A DNA stretch of 64,000 nucleotides from an uncultured Bacillota bacterium (GCA_934702375.1 CAKUYE010000012.1:1-64000), one strand, 5' to 3'; positions 1-7,617 are shown, counted from the first letter of the stretch. Program-made: numbers and translations. The notes: a model not told the origin generated them from the letters alone.

Positions 1-355
1 TGCCCGTCTCCGAGCGAGGGGATACGTCTAGGTATACCCCTCACTCGAACCCGGTCATGTTTACCCGATTCAGCACGCTTATCGCACCCTCTCCGTGAGT
101 GCTAAACGGTTGATACTTGGCAAAATCACCGGTCGCCGACAATGCGCATACCGCTTTGTATGGCGCATTGCCGCCCACCGGCGAGTTTTACCGAGTTCAG
201 CACGTTTATCGCACCCTCTCCGGGCGCACTAAACGGCTGATACTCGGCAAAATCGCTAACCATCGACAATGGGCATACCTTTATGTATAGCCCATTGCCG
301 CTGGTCATCGAGTTTTACCGAGTCTAAGCCGTTTATCGCACCCTCTCCGGGTGTT
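1..355. repeat. Three tandem ~126-bp palindromic units
   Basis: This non-coding stretch holds three successive units with a period of about 125-127 bp. Each unit has a long imperfect hairpin whose tip is ATAC-N6-GTAT (ATAC at 22-25, 149-152 and 274-277). A second hairpin module follows, with CGTTTATCGCACCCTCTCCG and a distal CTAAACG arm. Stem sequences differ between units, but changes in one arm are matched in the other: CAATGCGC pairs with GCGCATTG in the second unit, CAATGGGC with GCCCATTG in the third. This points to selection on structure or to a mobile or recombining element. A related copy lies at 2233-2335. Short open frames here are by-products of the palindromes. Confidence 0.8.
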
Positions 356-361
356 GATTGC

Positions 362-449
362 GTGAAATCCCGGCCTTTGGCCGGGGTGAAATCCACCGTT
401 GGTGGGTGAAATCTCCCTTTCGGGAGGTGAAATCCCACCTTCGGTGGGG
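362..449. repeat. Array of four GTGAAATC mini-hairpins
   Basis: Four copies of GTGAAATC start at 362, 386, 406 and 427. Each is followed by a short perfect hairpin with a 3-4 nt loop: CCCGGCC/GGCCGGG, CCACC/GGTGG, CTCCC/GGGAG and CCCACC/GGTGGG. The stem sequence changes freely from unit to unit while remaining palindromic. The spacing of 20-24 bp and the palindromic content exclude a CRISPR. Function is unknown. Nothing else recognisable lies between 450 and 600 before the SLH gene. Confidence 0.8.
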
Positions 450-615
450 TTCCGGAAGCATTGCTCTGCAATGCGAATTAGATATGGCTTCGCCTCGAGA
501 AGAAGGCTAGGGCGAAAATCATGGAATATGGCACGAAAGTATTCATCGTGGACTTGCTGCGGTGGATACTTTGTGCTATAGTAAACACAAATAAATCTTT
601 AAAGGAGGTATGATG

Positions 616-2211
616 ATGAAAAAAATACTTTCCGGTATTGTCCTGTCATTATTGCTTTGCTTATCTTTTTCCATGCCGGCTTTTGCTAAAGATATCACAG
701 CCTGTGTTTCTATGGAAAAATTTACATTGGGGCAGGGGTATATCATTGAGCCGATACTTGTGACTGTACCCGAAAACACAAGAGCTTCCCGGGTGATTAC
801 AGATCTTCTTGGGGAAGATAACTACCGCATGACCGGGGAAATTGACAGCAGTTTTTACCTGGCTACCGTAAAAAATGACTCGGCAGATACCATTAATGTT
901 CCGGTGTCTATTCTAAAAGAACTGGCCGCGAGCAACCGATTCCTCGATGAAAGGGAATCCGGGTGGCTTGGTGAATTTGACTATTCCGGTTATTCCGGCT
1001 GGATGTACAGTCTCAACAACGTATTTCCCAATGTGGGGGCAGCAGATCGCGTTTTAAAGGAAGGCGATGTGATGCGCTGGCAGTTTACCCTTTGGGGCTA
1101 TGGCGCCGATGTGGGGGAAAGCTTCATGGGGCCGGATAATCCCTTTGTTCGAGCGGATAAGGATGCATTGACCTACCTTGTTGCGGAAATCAACGGCAGC
1201 AGTAATGCAGAAACCCTTCGTGCCAGCCGTGCCTACAAAAATGCCCTTGTTGTTTTGGAGGATCTCAATGCCTCCCAGGAAAAAGTAGATGACACTGCGG
1301 CGGTACTTGAAAAATATGTATCCGATGGCACGGATACCACCGTGGTGGAAGTAGAATCCGAAGAACGGGTCCTTTTAAACCCCGGAGATGATATTTCCGC
1401 CTATGCGCCCCCGGATATTATCGATGTGGAAAGCGTGGTGCTTGCCCAAGATACCTTGGAGATCACTGAAGGGGAATCGGTGCTTTTGACCGCAACGGTG
1501 CTCCCGGAAGATGCTACCAATAAAACTCTTGTTTGGGGTACCGATAATCTGAAGCTCCTTTCTGTGGAGCAAGATGGCACCGTTACGGCCCTTGCTCCCG
1601 GCAATGCCACCGTTGTGGCAAAATCCAATAACGGCAAAATCGCCGTGTGCCGGGTGACAATTAAGGAAAAACCGCCAATCCCCTGGGAGCTGCCCTTTAA
1701 CGATGTCTCAAAGGACGATTATTTCTATGAACCGGTACGCTGGGCTCTTCAGGAAGGCATTACCACCGGTGTTTCTGCCGGTGTTTTTGACCCGGCATCG
1801 ACCTGTACCCGTGGGCAGATGGTAACCTTCCTCTGGCGGTCTCAAAATATGCCGGAACCCAAAGAAACCACCTGCAATTTTACGGACGTAGACCCCGAGG
1901 CTTATTATTACAAAGCCATGCTTTGGGCTGTGGAAAATGGGATTACCCAAGGGGTAAGCAATACCGAATTTGCTCCGGACGCCACCGTGACCCGGGGGCA
2001 GACCGTAACCTTCCTCTATCGTGCCGCCGGGAAGCCCGCAGTTTCCGGTATCGTTCCCTTTACCGATGTAAAGCCCGGCAAGTATTACTATAAAGCAGTA
2101 AAATGGGCCGTTGCCAACGGCATTACCACCGGCGTAAGTGAAACAGAGTTTGCACCGGATGGGGGATGTACTCGCGGGCAGATAGTAACCTTCCTCTACC
2201 GGGCACGCTAA
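616..2211 (+). CDS. Secreted SLH surface protein with DUF4430 and Ig-like domains
   Basis: This is a predicted exported, cell-wall-attached protein of 531 residues. A signal peptide ends near AFA. Next comes a DUF4430-type (transcobalamin-like) region at about 30-165, with the typical GWMYSLNNVFPN and QFTLWGYGAD motifs. A bacterial Ig-like Big_2 domain follows at about 270-350, then three C-terminal SLH repeats beginning near 361, 421 and 480, each ending in a TRGQ.VTFL.R motif. SLH repeats bind secondary wall polymers. Three in-frame ATGs occur at 610, 613 and 616; the RBS AAAGGAGG (601-608) fits 616 best (7-nt spacer). The gene is flanked on both sides by palindromic repeats. The DUF4430 ligand, perhaps a cobamide or polymer, is unknown. 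Confidence 0.85.
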   Translation: MKKILSGIVLSLLLCLSFSMPAFAKDITACVSMEKFTLGQGYIIEPILVTVPENTRASRVITDLLGEDNYRMTGEIDSSFYLATVKNDSADTINVPVSILKELAASNRFLDERESGWLGEFDYSGYSGWMYSLNNVFPNVGAADRVLKEGDVMRWQFTLWGYGADVGESFMGPDNPFVRADKDALTYLVAEINGSSNAETLRASRAYKNALVVLEDLNASQEKVDDTAAVLEKYVSDGTDTTVVEVESEERVLLNPGDDISAYAPPDIIDVESVVLAQDTLEITEGESVLLTATVLPEDATNKTLVWGTDNLKLLSVEQDGTVTALAPGNATVVAKSNNGKIAVCRVTIKEKPPIPWELPFNDVSKDDYFYEPVRWALQEGITTGVSAGVFDPASTCTRGQMVTFLWRSQNMPEPKETTCNFTDVDPEAYYYKAMLWAVENGITQGVSNTEFAPDATVTRGQTVTFLYRAAGKPAVSGIVPFTDVKPGKYYYKAVKWAVANGITTGVSETEFAPDGGCTRGQIVTFLYRAR

Positions 2212-2360
2212 ACGTACAGAATCGGGCAAACCTGCCCATCTCCGAGCGGGCGGATACGTCTAGGTATACCGCCCACTCGAATCTGGCCATGTTTACCTGA
2301 TTCAGCACGTTTATCGCACCCTTGCCGGGCATGCTAGTTGGGCACGTTAAACGCACAGAA
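2201..2360. repeat. Palindrome copy flanked by 21-bp direct repeats
   Basis: A copy of the upstream palindrome family (2233-2335) is about 88% identical to 1-103. It forms an 85-bp imperfect inverted repeat (2219-2303) with the ATAC-N6-GTAT tip. Near-identical 21-bp direct repeats (19/21) sit at 2201-2221 and 2340-2360, and the left one spans the stop codon of the SLH gene. A truncated fragment of the same family (CGAGCGAGGGGAT) lies at 2368-2380. Confidence 0.75.
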
Positions 2361-2401
2361 CTTTTTACGAGCGAGGGGATTGCTAGACTTTGTAAAGATG
2401 C

Positions 2402-2480
2402 AAAGGGGACGGTTCTTTTGTTCCGGTGATTGCAGCTTTTTAAAGCTCTTTCACCTTGCGACAAAGAACCGTCCTCTTTT
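2402..2480. repeat. REP/MITE-like inverted repeat (GGGGACGGTTCTTT type)
   Basis: The left arm at 2402-2421 (core GGGGACGGTTCTTTTGT) and the right arm at 2461-2480 (core ACAAAGAACCGTCC) form a long inverted repeat. A nested inner hairpin has GGTGA/TCACC and AGCTTT/AAAGCT arms. This arm sequence resembles intergenic elements recalled from clostridial genomes, where they are linked to IS200-like REP-associated transposases. No transposase is present here. On the minus strand the element sits directly after the kinase stop codon and may also end transcription. Confidence 0.65.
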
Positions 2481-2481
2481 G

Positions 2482-3840
2482 CTATTTTTTGATGGGTAGT
2501 CGGATTTCTGCTTGAAATCCGTTTTTGTTTTTGGGGGTGAAGGTGCCGCCGTGAACCTTGATGATACGGCAGGCCAAGGGCAGCCCTAAGCCGTGGGGTG
2601 TTTCCGGCAGGATGTTGATGCGATCCAGCACCTCCTGGGGGACGCCGCTGCCGTTGTCGGCTACGATGATTACGGTGCTGTCGCCTTCATCGTATTGGCG
2701 AATGTGTATCGTGCAGTCCTCACCATTGTGTTCCGCGGCATTTTGCAGCAGATTTGTGATAGCCCGTGTCAGCAGAGAGGGATCTGCGGAAATCACGGTT
2801 TTTTCCGCCGTAAGCTCCAGAGTGACCTCTGTATTATGACCGCTGTTGAGAAACTCCGAAACGATTTTGCGCAAAAACGGACAGACGCGCAGCTCCTGTT
2901 TTTTGGCCGGCTGCATATCGTATTCCAGAGAAGAAACCAGATTTAAGTCGGCAACCAGATCCTTTACCTTTAAGGTATTGTGGATAATGGCGGCGATATG
3001 AGCCTGCTGCTCCGGAGAGGTATGGGGATCGTTTTCCATGCTTTCCGCCTTTCCTAAGATCACTGCCAGCGGCGTTCGTATGTCGTGGGAAATTCCGGCG
3101 ATCCAGTGAGCTCTGGCGCGATCCCGAAGGGCTAAGGCTTCATTTTTTCTTTCCATGGTGATAGCCGTTTCGTTGAGGTTGGCTGCGGCTTCCTTAAAGA
3201 TTCCCTTTGTTTTTAAGTGTACCGGTTTTTCCGCTTTGAGGTCGGAAATTCCGGCGGAAAGCTCTTGGATCCTTTTGTACAGATGCCTGCCGAAAATCAG
3301 TGCCAGAAGCAATGCCAAAAGGAGATTGAAAAGGAAAATAGCAATGAGCCGATAGGGCAGGGTATGAAACCAATCCATGGAGTAGATCAGCTGATACTTC
3401 CCTACGGCGTTTTTCGGCAGACCGTAAATAAACAGGCCGTGATCGCCGGTATGGACATAAACCGGGTAATCATTGAGAAACCAGCGGCTCAGCTTGGCAA
3501 TATCCTCCAAATCGTAGTGGGTGGGGATATCCTTTGGCTGCTGACAGGACCAGACGATATCGCCGTTATCGTTTAACAGGATGCACCACTGATCGGCCGG
3601 AATGGGCAGCTCCTTACGGAGGGTATAGCCATTTTCCCCATGCTGCAGTGTTTTGTCGATGTCTCGCACAAGGCTTTGAGGGGCGGTGGCAGAAGTGTTG
3701 ATATCCGTATCGGTGGCAATGATGCCAATGCCTAAAAAATTGAGACAAAGAAGCAGCGTTGCAATGACCGCGGCGATTAAGGCAAAAAGAAAGGTGATCT
3801 TGAGAGGAAGGGCATGGCTGTTGTGTCTCTTTTTATGCAT
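2482..3840 (-). CDS. Sensor histidine kinase of an antimicrobial-peptide module
   Basis: This is a membrane histidine kinase of 452 residues that should phosphorylate the response regulator encoded just upstream (8-bp overlap). Transmembrane segments at about 13-42 and 162-184 enclose an extracytoplasmic sensor of roughly 120 residues. A HAMP-like linker follows, then the HisKA H-box SHDIRTPL (H252), the N-box ITNLLQNAAEH, the G1 box DNGSGVP and the G2 box GLGLPLA. The long extracellular loop and the divergent LanFEG-type transporter suggest sensing of cationic peptides or lantibiotics, as with CprK of Clostridioides difficile. The ligand is inferred from context only. Confidence 0.85.
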   Translation of the reverse strand: MHKKRHNSHALPLKITFLFALIAAVIATLLLCLNFLGIGIIATDTDINTSATAPQSLVRDIDKTLQHGENGYTLRKELPIPADQWCILLNDNGDIVWSCQQPKDIPTHYDLEDIAKLSRWFLNDYPVYVHTGDHGLFIYGLPKNAVGKYQLIYSMDWFHTLPYRLIAIFLFNLLLALLLALIFGRHLYKRIQELSAGISDLKAEKPVHLKTKGIFKEAAANLNETAITMERKNEALALRDRARAHWIAGISHDIRTPLAVILGKAESMENDPHTSPEQQAHIAAIIHNTLKVKDLVADLNLVSSLEYDMQPAKKQELRVCPFLRKIVSEFLNSGHNTEVTLELTAEKTVISADPSLLTRAITNLLQNAAEHNGEDCTIHIRQYDEGDSTVIIVADNGSGVPQEVLDRINILPETPHGLGLPLACRIIKVHGGTFTPKNKNGFQAEIRLPIKK

Positions 3841-4540
3841 CGCCGATCACCAGCTTATAACCGAGGCCTTTGGCGGTGAGAAGATATTGGGGGTGGGAGG
3901 GGTCTTCCTCCAGCTTTTGCCGGAGCCGCCGCATATGCACTCGGAGGGTATTTTCATGGCCGTAGTAGTCTTCTCCCCAGGCGGCAAAGGTCAGGGCATC
4001 GTTGGTTACGATGCGGTTTTTGTTTTCCCAGAGCTTTTCAATTAAGGTCAGCTCCTTTGCGGTAAGGGGATATTCTGTATTTTCTTCCAGAAGGATCGCT
4101 GCTTTTGCCAGATCCACGGTGCGGTTGCCAAGGTGAAAGCGCTTTTCCCGGTCGGTGCCGCGATAGACCCGGCGCAGAACTGCTTTTACCCGTAAAATCA
4201 ATTCCTTTAATAAAAAGGGTTTGACGATGTAATCATCGGCGCCGAGATTCAGACCGCGAATACGGTCATCGCCTTCGCCCCGGGCGGTAAGAAAGATCAC
4301 CGGTGCCGGTCGAAGCGTCCGCAGTTTCTCGTAAAGGGCAAAGCCTTCGATATCCGGCAGGTTTACATCGAGAAGGTAAAGGGAGATTGGCTGGGAAATT
4401 GCCGCTGCCAAGGCTTCTTTGCCGTCCTTGGCCAGATGGACATGGTAGAATCCTTCCTGATATAGGGCATTTTCCACCAGCTTTCGCAGCTCCTGCTCAT
4501 CGTCTACGATGAGTATTTTTTTATTGTATAAATCATCCAT
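3833..4540 (-). CDS. OmpR/PhoB-family response regulator
   Basis: This protein has an N-terminal receiver domain with acidic pocket DDE near residues 13-15, phospho-acceptor D58 in LLDVNLPD, and the conserved T and K in FLTARG and IVKPF. A C-terminal winged-helix DNA-binding domain follows (RTVDLAKA, LTAKELTLI, VHMRRLRQKLE). The start at 4540 is preferred because GGTG lies 8 nt upstream of that ATG; an ATG at 4546 sits almost against the same RBS. The cognate kinase follows with an 8-bp overlap. It probably activates the divergent ABC operon through the TTAAGG repeats at 4583-4617 and may regulate itself, since one repeat overlaps its own -35 region. Confidence 0.9.
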   Translation of the reverse strand: MDDLYNKKILIVDDEQELRKLVENALYQEGFYHVHLAKDGKEALAAAISQPISLYLLDVNLPDIEGFALYEKLRTLRPAPVIFLTARGEGDDRIRGLNLGADDYIVKPFLLKELILRVKAVLRRVYRGTDREKRFHLGNRTVDLAKAAILLEENTEYPLTAKELTLIEKLWENKNRIVTNDALTFAAWGEDYYGHENTLRVHMRRLRQKLEEDPSHPQYLLTAKGLGYKLVIGDA

Positions 4541-4558
4541 AATCATATCACCGATGTT

Positions 4559-4588
4559 ATTATATCATTTTTTATCGGTATTTTAAGG
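4559..4588 (-). promoter_or_regulatory. Promoter of the response regulator-kinase operon
   Basis: A perfect TATAAT on the minus strand (4559-4564) has a weak -35 (CTTAAA, 4582-4587) at 17 bp. The -35 overlaps a TTAAGG repeat shared with the divergent operon, so autoregulation is plausible. Confidence 0.5.
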
Positions 4589-4617
4589 CTTTGGGAAAAT
4601 TTAAGGTTGCCTTAAGG
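4583..4617. promoter_or_regulatory. Putative response-regulator operator, TTAAGG direct repeats
   Basis: TTAAGG occurs at 4583-4588, 4601-4606 and 4612-4617. The last two belong to TTAAGGTTG repeats spaced 11 bp apart, as expected for an OmpR-family dimer bound head to tail. The block ends just upstream of the weak -35 region of the ABC operon, a typical activator position. Confidence 0.55.
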
Positions 4618-4622
4618 TTGGG

Positions 4623-4654
4623 TTAACTTTCCGGAAAGGTGTGTTTGTTATGAT
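4623..4654 (+). promoter_or_regulatory. Activator-dependent promoter of the ABC operon
   Basis: TATGAT at 4649-4654 is a plausible -10. No good -35 exists at 17 bp (nearest TTAACT at 4623-4628, spacer 20), consistent with a need for the response regulator bound just upstream. Confidence 0.4.
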
Positions 4655-4683
4655 AGCAGCATCAAAAGAAAAGAGGTATCAAA

Positions 4684-5418
4684 ATGACAAAAGAAATTGT
4701 GAAAACGGTGGGTTTAACGAAACGCTATGGCGACTGTGATGTGGTAAAGGATCTGGAGCTTTCGGTAAAAGAGGGGAGTATTTACGGCTTTTTAGGTCCC
4801 AACGGCGCCGGAAAATCCACAACCTTGAAGATGCTGCTGGGGTTGGCCCGCCCCACGGTCGGAAAAATTTGCCTTTTTGGCCAGCCTTTCACCGAAAGAA
4901 GTCGCATCCGATTGTTGAGTCAGGTGGGCTCTCTGATTGAATCGCCGTCCTATTACGGGCATTTGACCGCAAAAGAAAATTTGAAAATCTATACGACGAT
5001 CCAGAGCCTGCCGGAGCACCATATTGATGAGGTTTTGCAAATTGTTGGTTTGGATGGGCAGAAAAATAAACGTACCGCCGCCTTTTCCCTTGGTATGAAG
5101 CAGCGTCTCGGTTTGGCCTCAGCTTTGATTGCCTTTCCCCGGTTATTGATTCTGGATGAGCCTACCAATGGGTTGGATCCTGCCGGCATTCAGGAAATGC
5201 GGGAGCTGATTCGCTCTTTGCCTCAGCGTTACGGTATGACGGTGGTGATTTCCAGCCATCTTTTATCCGAGATTGATCAGCTTGCCGACGATATCGGTAT
5301 CATTGCCCGGGGGCAGCTGCGGTATCAGGGAGCCTTGGCAGAGCTTCATCGTCAGGCCGAAGGCAGAAGTCTGGAAGAGATCTTTTTAACTTTGACCGGG
5401 GGAGGGTTGGGGCTATGA
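4684..5418 (+). CDS. LanF/CprA-type ABC transporter ATPase
   Basis: This 244-residue ATP-binding subunit has Walker A GPNGAGKST (39-47), signature SLGMKQ (135-140) and Walker B LLILDEP (154-160). The usual Q-loop glutamine is replaced by a glutamate (E86 in SLIESP), the E-loop that marks lantibiotic-immunity transporters of the LanFEG and CprABC families. It should power export or removal of antimicrobial peptides from the membrane together with the two permeases that follow. It overlaps the next gene by 4 bp (ATGA). The peptide substrate is inferred from family and context. Confidence 0.88.
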   Translation: MTKEIVKTVGLTKRYGDCDVVKDLELSVKEGSIYGFLGPNGAGKSTTLKMLLGLARPTVGKICLFGQPFTERSRIRLLSQVGSLIESPSYYGHLTAKENLKIYTTIQSLPEHHIDEVLQIVGLDGQKNKRTAAFSLGMKQRLGLASALIAFPRLLILDEPTNGLDPAGIQEMRELIRSLPQRYGMTVVISSHLLSEIDQLADDIGIIARGQLRYQGALAELHRQAEGRSLEEIFLTLTGGGLGL

Positions 5419-6188
5419 TGCGATATCTGAAAGCTGAATTTCTGAAATGCCGCCGTCGCCATTTGGCTCTTACCGTTGGAGCAATGTTGTTGCTTGTTTG
5501 TGCCTGGGCCTTTTATGGTGAATATCGGAGCAGCGCCAACGATTTTCTGATGAAAAATGGATATATGCTGTTTCTTTATCAGCTGCCGCTGATCCATATG
5601 ATCTTCTTTCCGCTGCTTTCTTCCATCGTTGCAGTGCGGCTCTGGGATGTGGAATATAAGGGGAGCTCTCTGAAACAGCTTTGCGCCGTTGGGGATCGCC
5701 GTCGGCTTTACGATGCCAAACTGATCTGCGGTTTGAGCTTTGTTCTCGGCGGGGTCATATTGTTTTGGCTGGCATTGCTGCTCTTCTTTCAATGGGTCGG
5801 ATTTGGCGGAGTGTTTCCCCTTTTGTTGTACCTGCGCCATTTGTTGTGTATGCTGCTGGTAACCACGGCGGTTTATCTTTTGCAGCATACTCTTTCCATG
5901 GTTTTTCAAAATCAGGCTGTGCCGTTTTTTATCGGATTGATCGGAGAATTTGCCGGTTTGTTTCTGATGTATTTCCCTCAGGGGATTGTGCAGCGGTTTC
6001 TGGTATGGTCCTATTATGGTGTGCTGCAATTTGTGGGGCTTTACGGTTGGACAAAGGAAGCCCGTTACGCCCATGCTTATTTTGAAGTGTCGCCGGTTTC
6101 CTGGCAGGATCTTTTTCTGCTGGTCGGAATCATGATCCTCATCTATTTTGTGGGGAAGGTCATTTTTCAAAAGAAGGAGGTTTCTTGA
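5415..6188 (+). CDS. Lantibiotic-protection ABC permease (first subunit)
   Basis: This ABC-2-type membrane protein of 257 residues has about six predicted transmembrane segments. It starts with the N-terminal pattern MMRYLKAEFLKCRRR seen in LanE/CprB-type permeases, where a short basic cytoplasmic helix precedes the first membrane segment. It is coupled to the ATPase gene through an ATGA overlap and lies one base from the next permease. The two permeases presumably form a heterodimer with the ATPase dimer. Which permease is E-like and which is G-like cannot be settled from motifs alone. Confidence 0.8.
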   Translation: MMRYLKAEFLKCRRRHLALTVGAMLLLVCAWAFYGEYRSSANDFLMKNGYMLFLYQLPLIHMIFFPLLSSIVAVRLWDVEYKGSSLKQLCAVGDRRRLYDAKLICGLSFVLGGVILFWLALLLFFQWVGFGGVFPLLLYLRHLLCMLLVTTAVYLLQHTLSMVFQNQAVPFFIGLIGEFAGLFLMYFPQGIVQRFLVWSYYGVLQFVGLYGWTKEARYAHAYFEVSPVSWQDLFLLVGIMILIYFVGKVIFQKKEVS

Positions 6189-6189
6189 A

Positions 6190-6918
6190 ATGTTATTACG
6201 ATTGATCCGTTGTGAGTTGATGAAGTGGCGTCGTTCCCCGGTTTGGCTGGCCTTTCTTTTTTTGCCGATATTGCCGGCACTGTTGGGAACGCTGAATTAT
6301 ATGGGGAATCTGGAAATCCTGCAGGACACGTGGTACAGCCTTTGGACTCAGCACACCCTTTTTTCCTGTTATTTCTTTTTGCCGGTGCTGGTGGGGATTT
6401 ACAGTTCCTATCTCATGCATCTGGAAGTAGAACACAATAACTGGAATAAATATCTTTCTCTGCCTATTTCTAAAGGTGAGATCTTTCTGGCGAAATTTTT
6501 TGCCACGTTATTGATGATCTTCTTTTGTGAGCTGTGGATCTGCACTCTTTTTGTAATTTCCGGTAAGATCATCGGCCTTATCGACCCAATCCCCTGGCAA
6601 AAGCTGCTGATCTGGTGTTCTTTCGGAACCCTTGGAGGCGGTGTGATGGCTTCGATACAGCTGTTGCTTTCTCTGTTTTTTCAAAGCTTTGCTCTGCCGG
6701 TGGGGATTGCCCTTGGGGGCGGTCTTTCGGGATTATTGTTTTTGGCAAAGGGCTTTGGACATCTCTGGCCCTATGCACTGATGGCCTACGGGATGAATTC
6801 CAATGCTCCCCAGGAGCTTTCCCATTCCGGCTATGGGGCTTTTATCCTGACTTGTGTGATCTATATTCTTCTTTTTACAGTTTTGGGATCTTTCATTTTA
6901 AAGCGAAAAGAGCCGTAA
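6190..6918 (+). CDS. Lantibiotic-protection ABC permease (second subunit)
   Basis: This second ABC-2-type permease has 242 residues and about six membrane segments. It also opens with the basic motif LLRLIRCELMKWRRSP, which shows common ancestry with the preceding subunit. The start at 6190 has AGGAGG (6175-6180) 9 nt upstream; a longer in-frame extension back to 6148 would run into the previous gene and has no RBS. This is the last gene of the three-gene operon. No clear plus-strand terminator follows. Confidence 0.8.
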   Translation: MLLRLIRCELMKWRRSPVWLAFLFLPILPALLGTLNYMGNLEILQDTWYSLWTQHTLFSCYFFLPVLVGIYSSYLMHLEVEHNNWNKYLSLPISKGEIFLAKFFATLLMIFFCELWICTLFVISGKIIGLIDPIPWQKLLIWCSFGTLGGGVMASIQLLLSLFFQSFALPVGIALGGGLSGLLFLAKGFGHLWPYALMAYGMNSNAPQELSHSGYGAFILTCVIYILLFTVLGSFILKRKEP

Positions 6919-6957
6919 AAAAAACGGTGCCTTGAAGCTTTGAAGCTTTGAGACACC
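6917..6957 (-). terminator. Rho-independent terminator of the minus-strand DUF6506-like gene
   Basis: Read on the minus strand, CGGTG...CACCG closes a hairpin holding two AAAGCTT copies, followed by eight Ts. Confidence 0.65.
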
Positions 6958-6992
6958 GCTGGGTACGGAGTATTTGGGTTGTATTGATTTCT

Positions 6993-7277
6993 TTATTTGC
7001 CGAAAGTTTCGGCGTATATTTCATCCTGCTCCGGCAGGTGGGTGCAAAATCCAATGGGGATCTGATTGCCTGTGGCTTCGATCACGGCTTTAGCACCGGC
7101 TTCGCCAAAGGCTCCGCACAGCTCGATGCAGCCGATGCCTTTTGCCTGCATTTCCCTGGCAACGGTACATGCCTGGTCAAGATTGGAAACGCCAATGATA
7201 CAGGCATCGCCATTGTGGATCTCTGCCCGGTCTGCGGCAGGATCAAATTGATCCATGATGATAAAAGCAAATTTCAT
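6993..7277 (-). CDS. DUF6506-like small protein
   Basis: This 94-residue soluble protein resembles the uncharacterised DUF6506 family as remembered: FAFIIMDQFDP at the N-terminus, EIHNGDACIIGVS, a CIELCGAFGE motif and TGNQIPIGFCTHLPEQD near the end. The start at 7277 is set by GGAGG just upstream; an extension to 7328 would cover the rpsT terminator. It lies downstream of rpsT but is separated by a strong terminator, so it probably has its own promoter. The conserved cysteines (GCIELCG) may be functional. No role is known. Confidence 0.65.
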   Translation of the reverse strand: MKFAFIIMDQFDPAADRAEIHNGDACIIGVSNLDQACTVAREMQAKGIGCIELCGAFGEAGAKAVIEATGNQIPIGFCTHLPEQDEIYAETFGK

Positions 7278-7302
7278 AGTTTGTTCCTCCAAAGGTTCTG
7301 AT

Positions 7303-7334
7303 AAATAAAAATCCGGGATGAAAATCATCCCGGG
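7303..7334 (-). terminator. rpsT terminator
   Basis: CCGGGATG/CATCCCGG (7313-7320 and 7326-7333) forms a strong hairpin, followed on the minus strand by a T-rich run. On the plus strand a T tract also follows, so it may act in both directions. Confidence 0.85.
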
Positions 7335-7353
7335 TATTTTTTATCCAGAGAAA

Positions 7354-7617
7354 TTATGCCATTTTGTTGAATAATTTCTGCATCTTGGATTTTTTGCGAG
7401 CTGCTGCGTTTTTGTGAATCAGTTTTTTACCTGCTGCTTTGTCAAGGAGTGCGAGAAGCTCTTTCAATGCGGGCTGAGCAGCTTCCTTGTTACCGGCTTC
7501 AACAGCTTCCTTAAATTTTCTGGTAGCGGTTTTCAGTCTGGATTTTGCGGCCATATTACGCATTCTGCGAATTTCAGAGACCTTAACTCTTTTCGATGCG
7601 GACTTGATATTGGGCAT
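7354..7617 (-). CDS. rpsT: 30S ribosomal protein S20
   Basis: This 87-residue basic protein matches bacterial S20 over its full length: MPNIKSASKRVK, RMRNMAAKSRLKTATRKF, and a helical C-terminus with LIHKNAAARKKSKM. S20 binds 16S rRNA early in 30S assembly. A GGAGGTG RBS precedes the ATG. It faces away from spoIIP, next to the spoIIP-murJ-lepA-hemW-hrcA block, a familiar Bacillota neighbourhood. Confidence 0.97.
   Translation of the reverse strand: MPNIKSASKRVKVSEIRRMRNMAAKSRLKTATRKFKEAVEAGNKEAAQPALKELLALLDKAAGKKLIHKNAAARKKSKMQKLFNKMA

Noticed and set aside
362..449. Possible CRISPR array
   Set aside because: The constant part is only 8 bp, the period is 20-24 bp and the variable parts are palindromes. 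No cas gene is present.
126..471. Short open frames across the upstream palindromes
   Set aside because: They follow the palindromic repeats, lack RBSs and resemble no protein; the tandem repeat structure explains them.
6919..6992. Plus-strand terminator for the ABC operon
   Set aside because: The hairpin has its T run only on the minus strand; on the plus strand no T tract follows.
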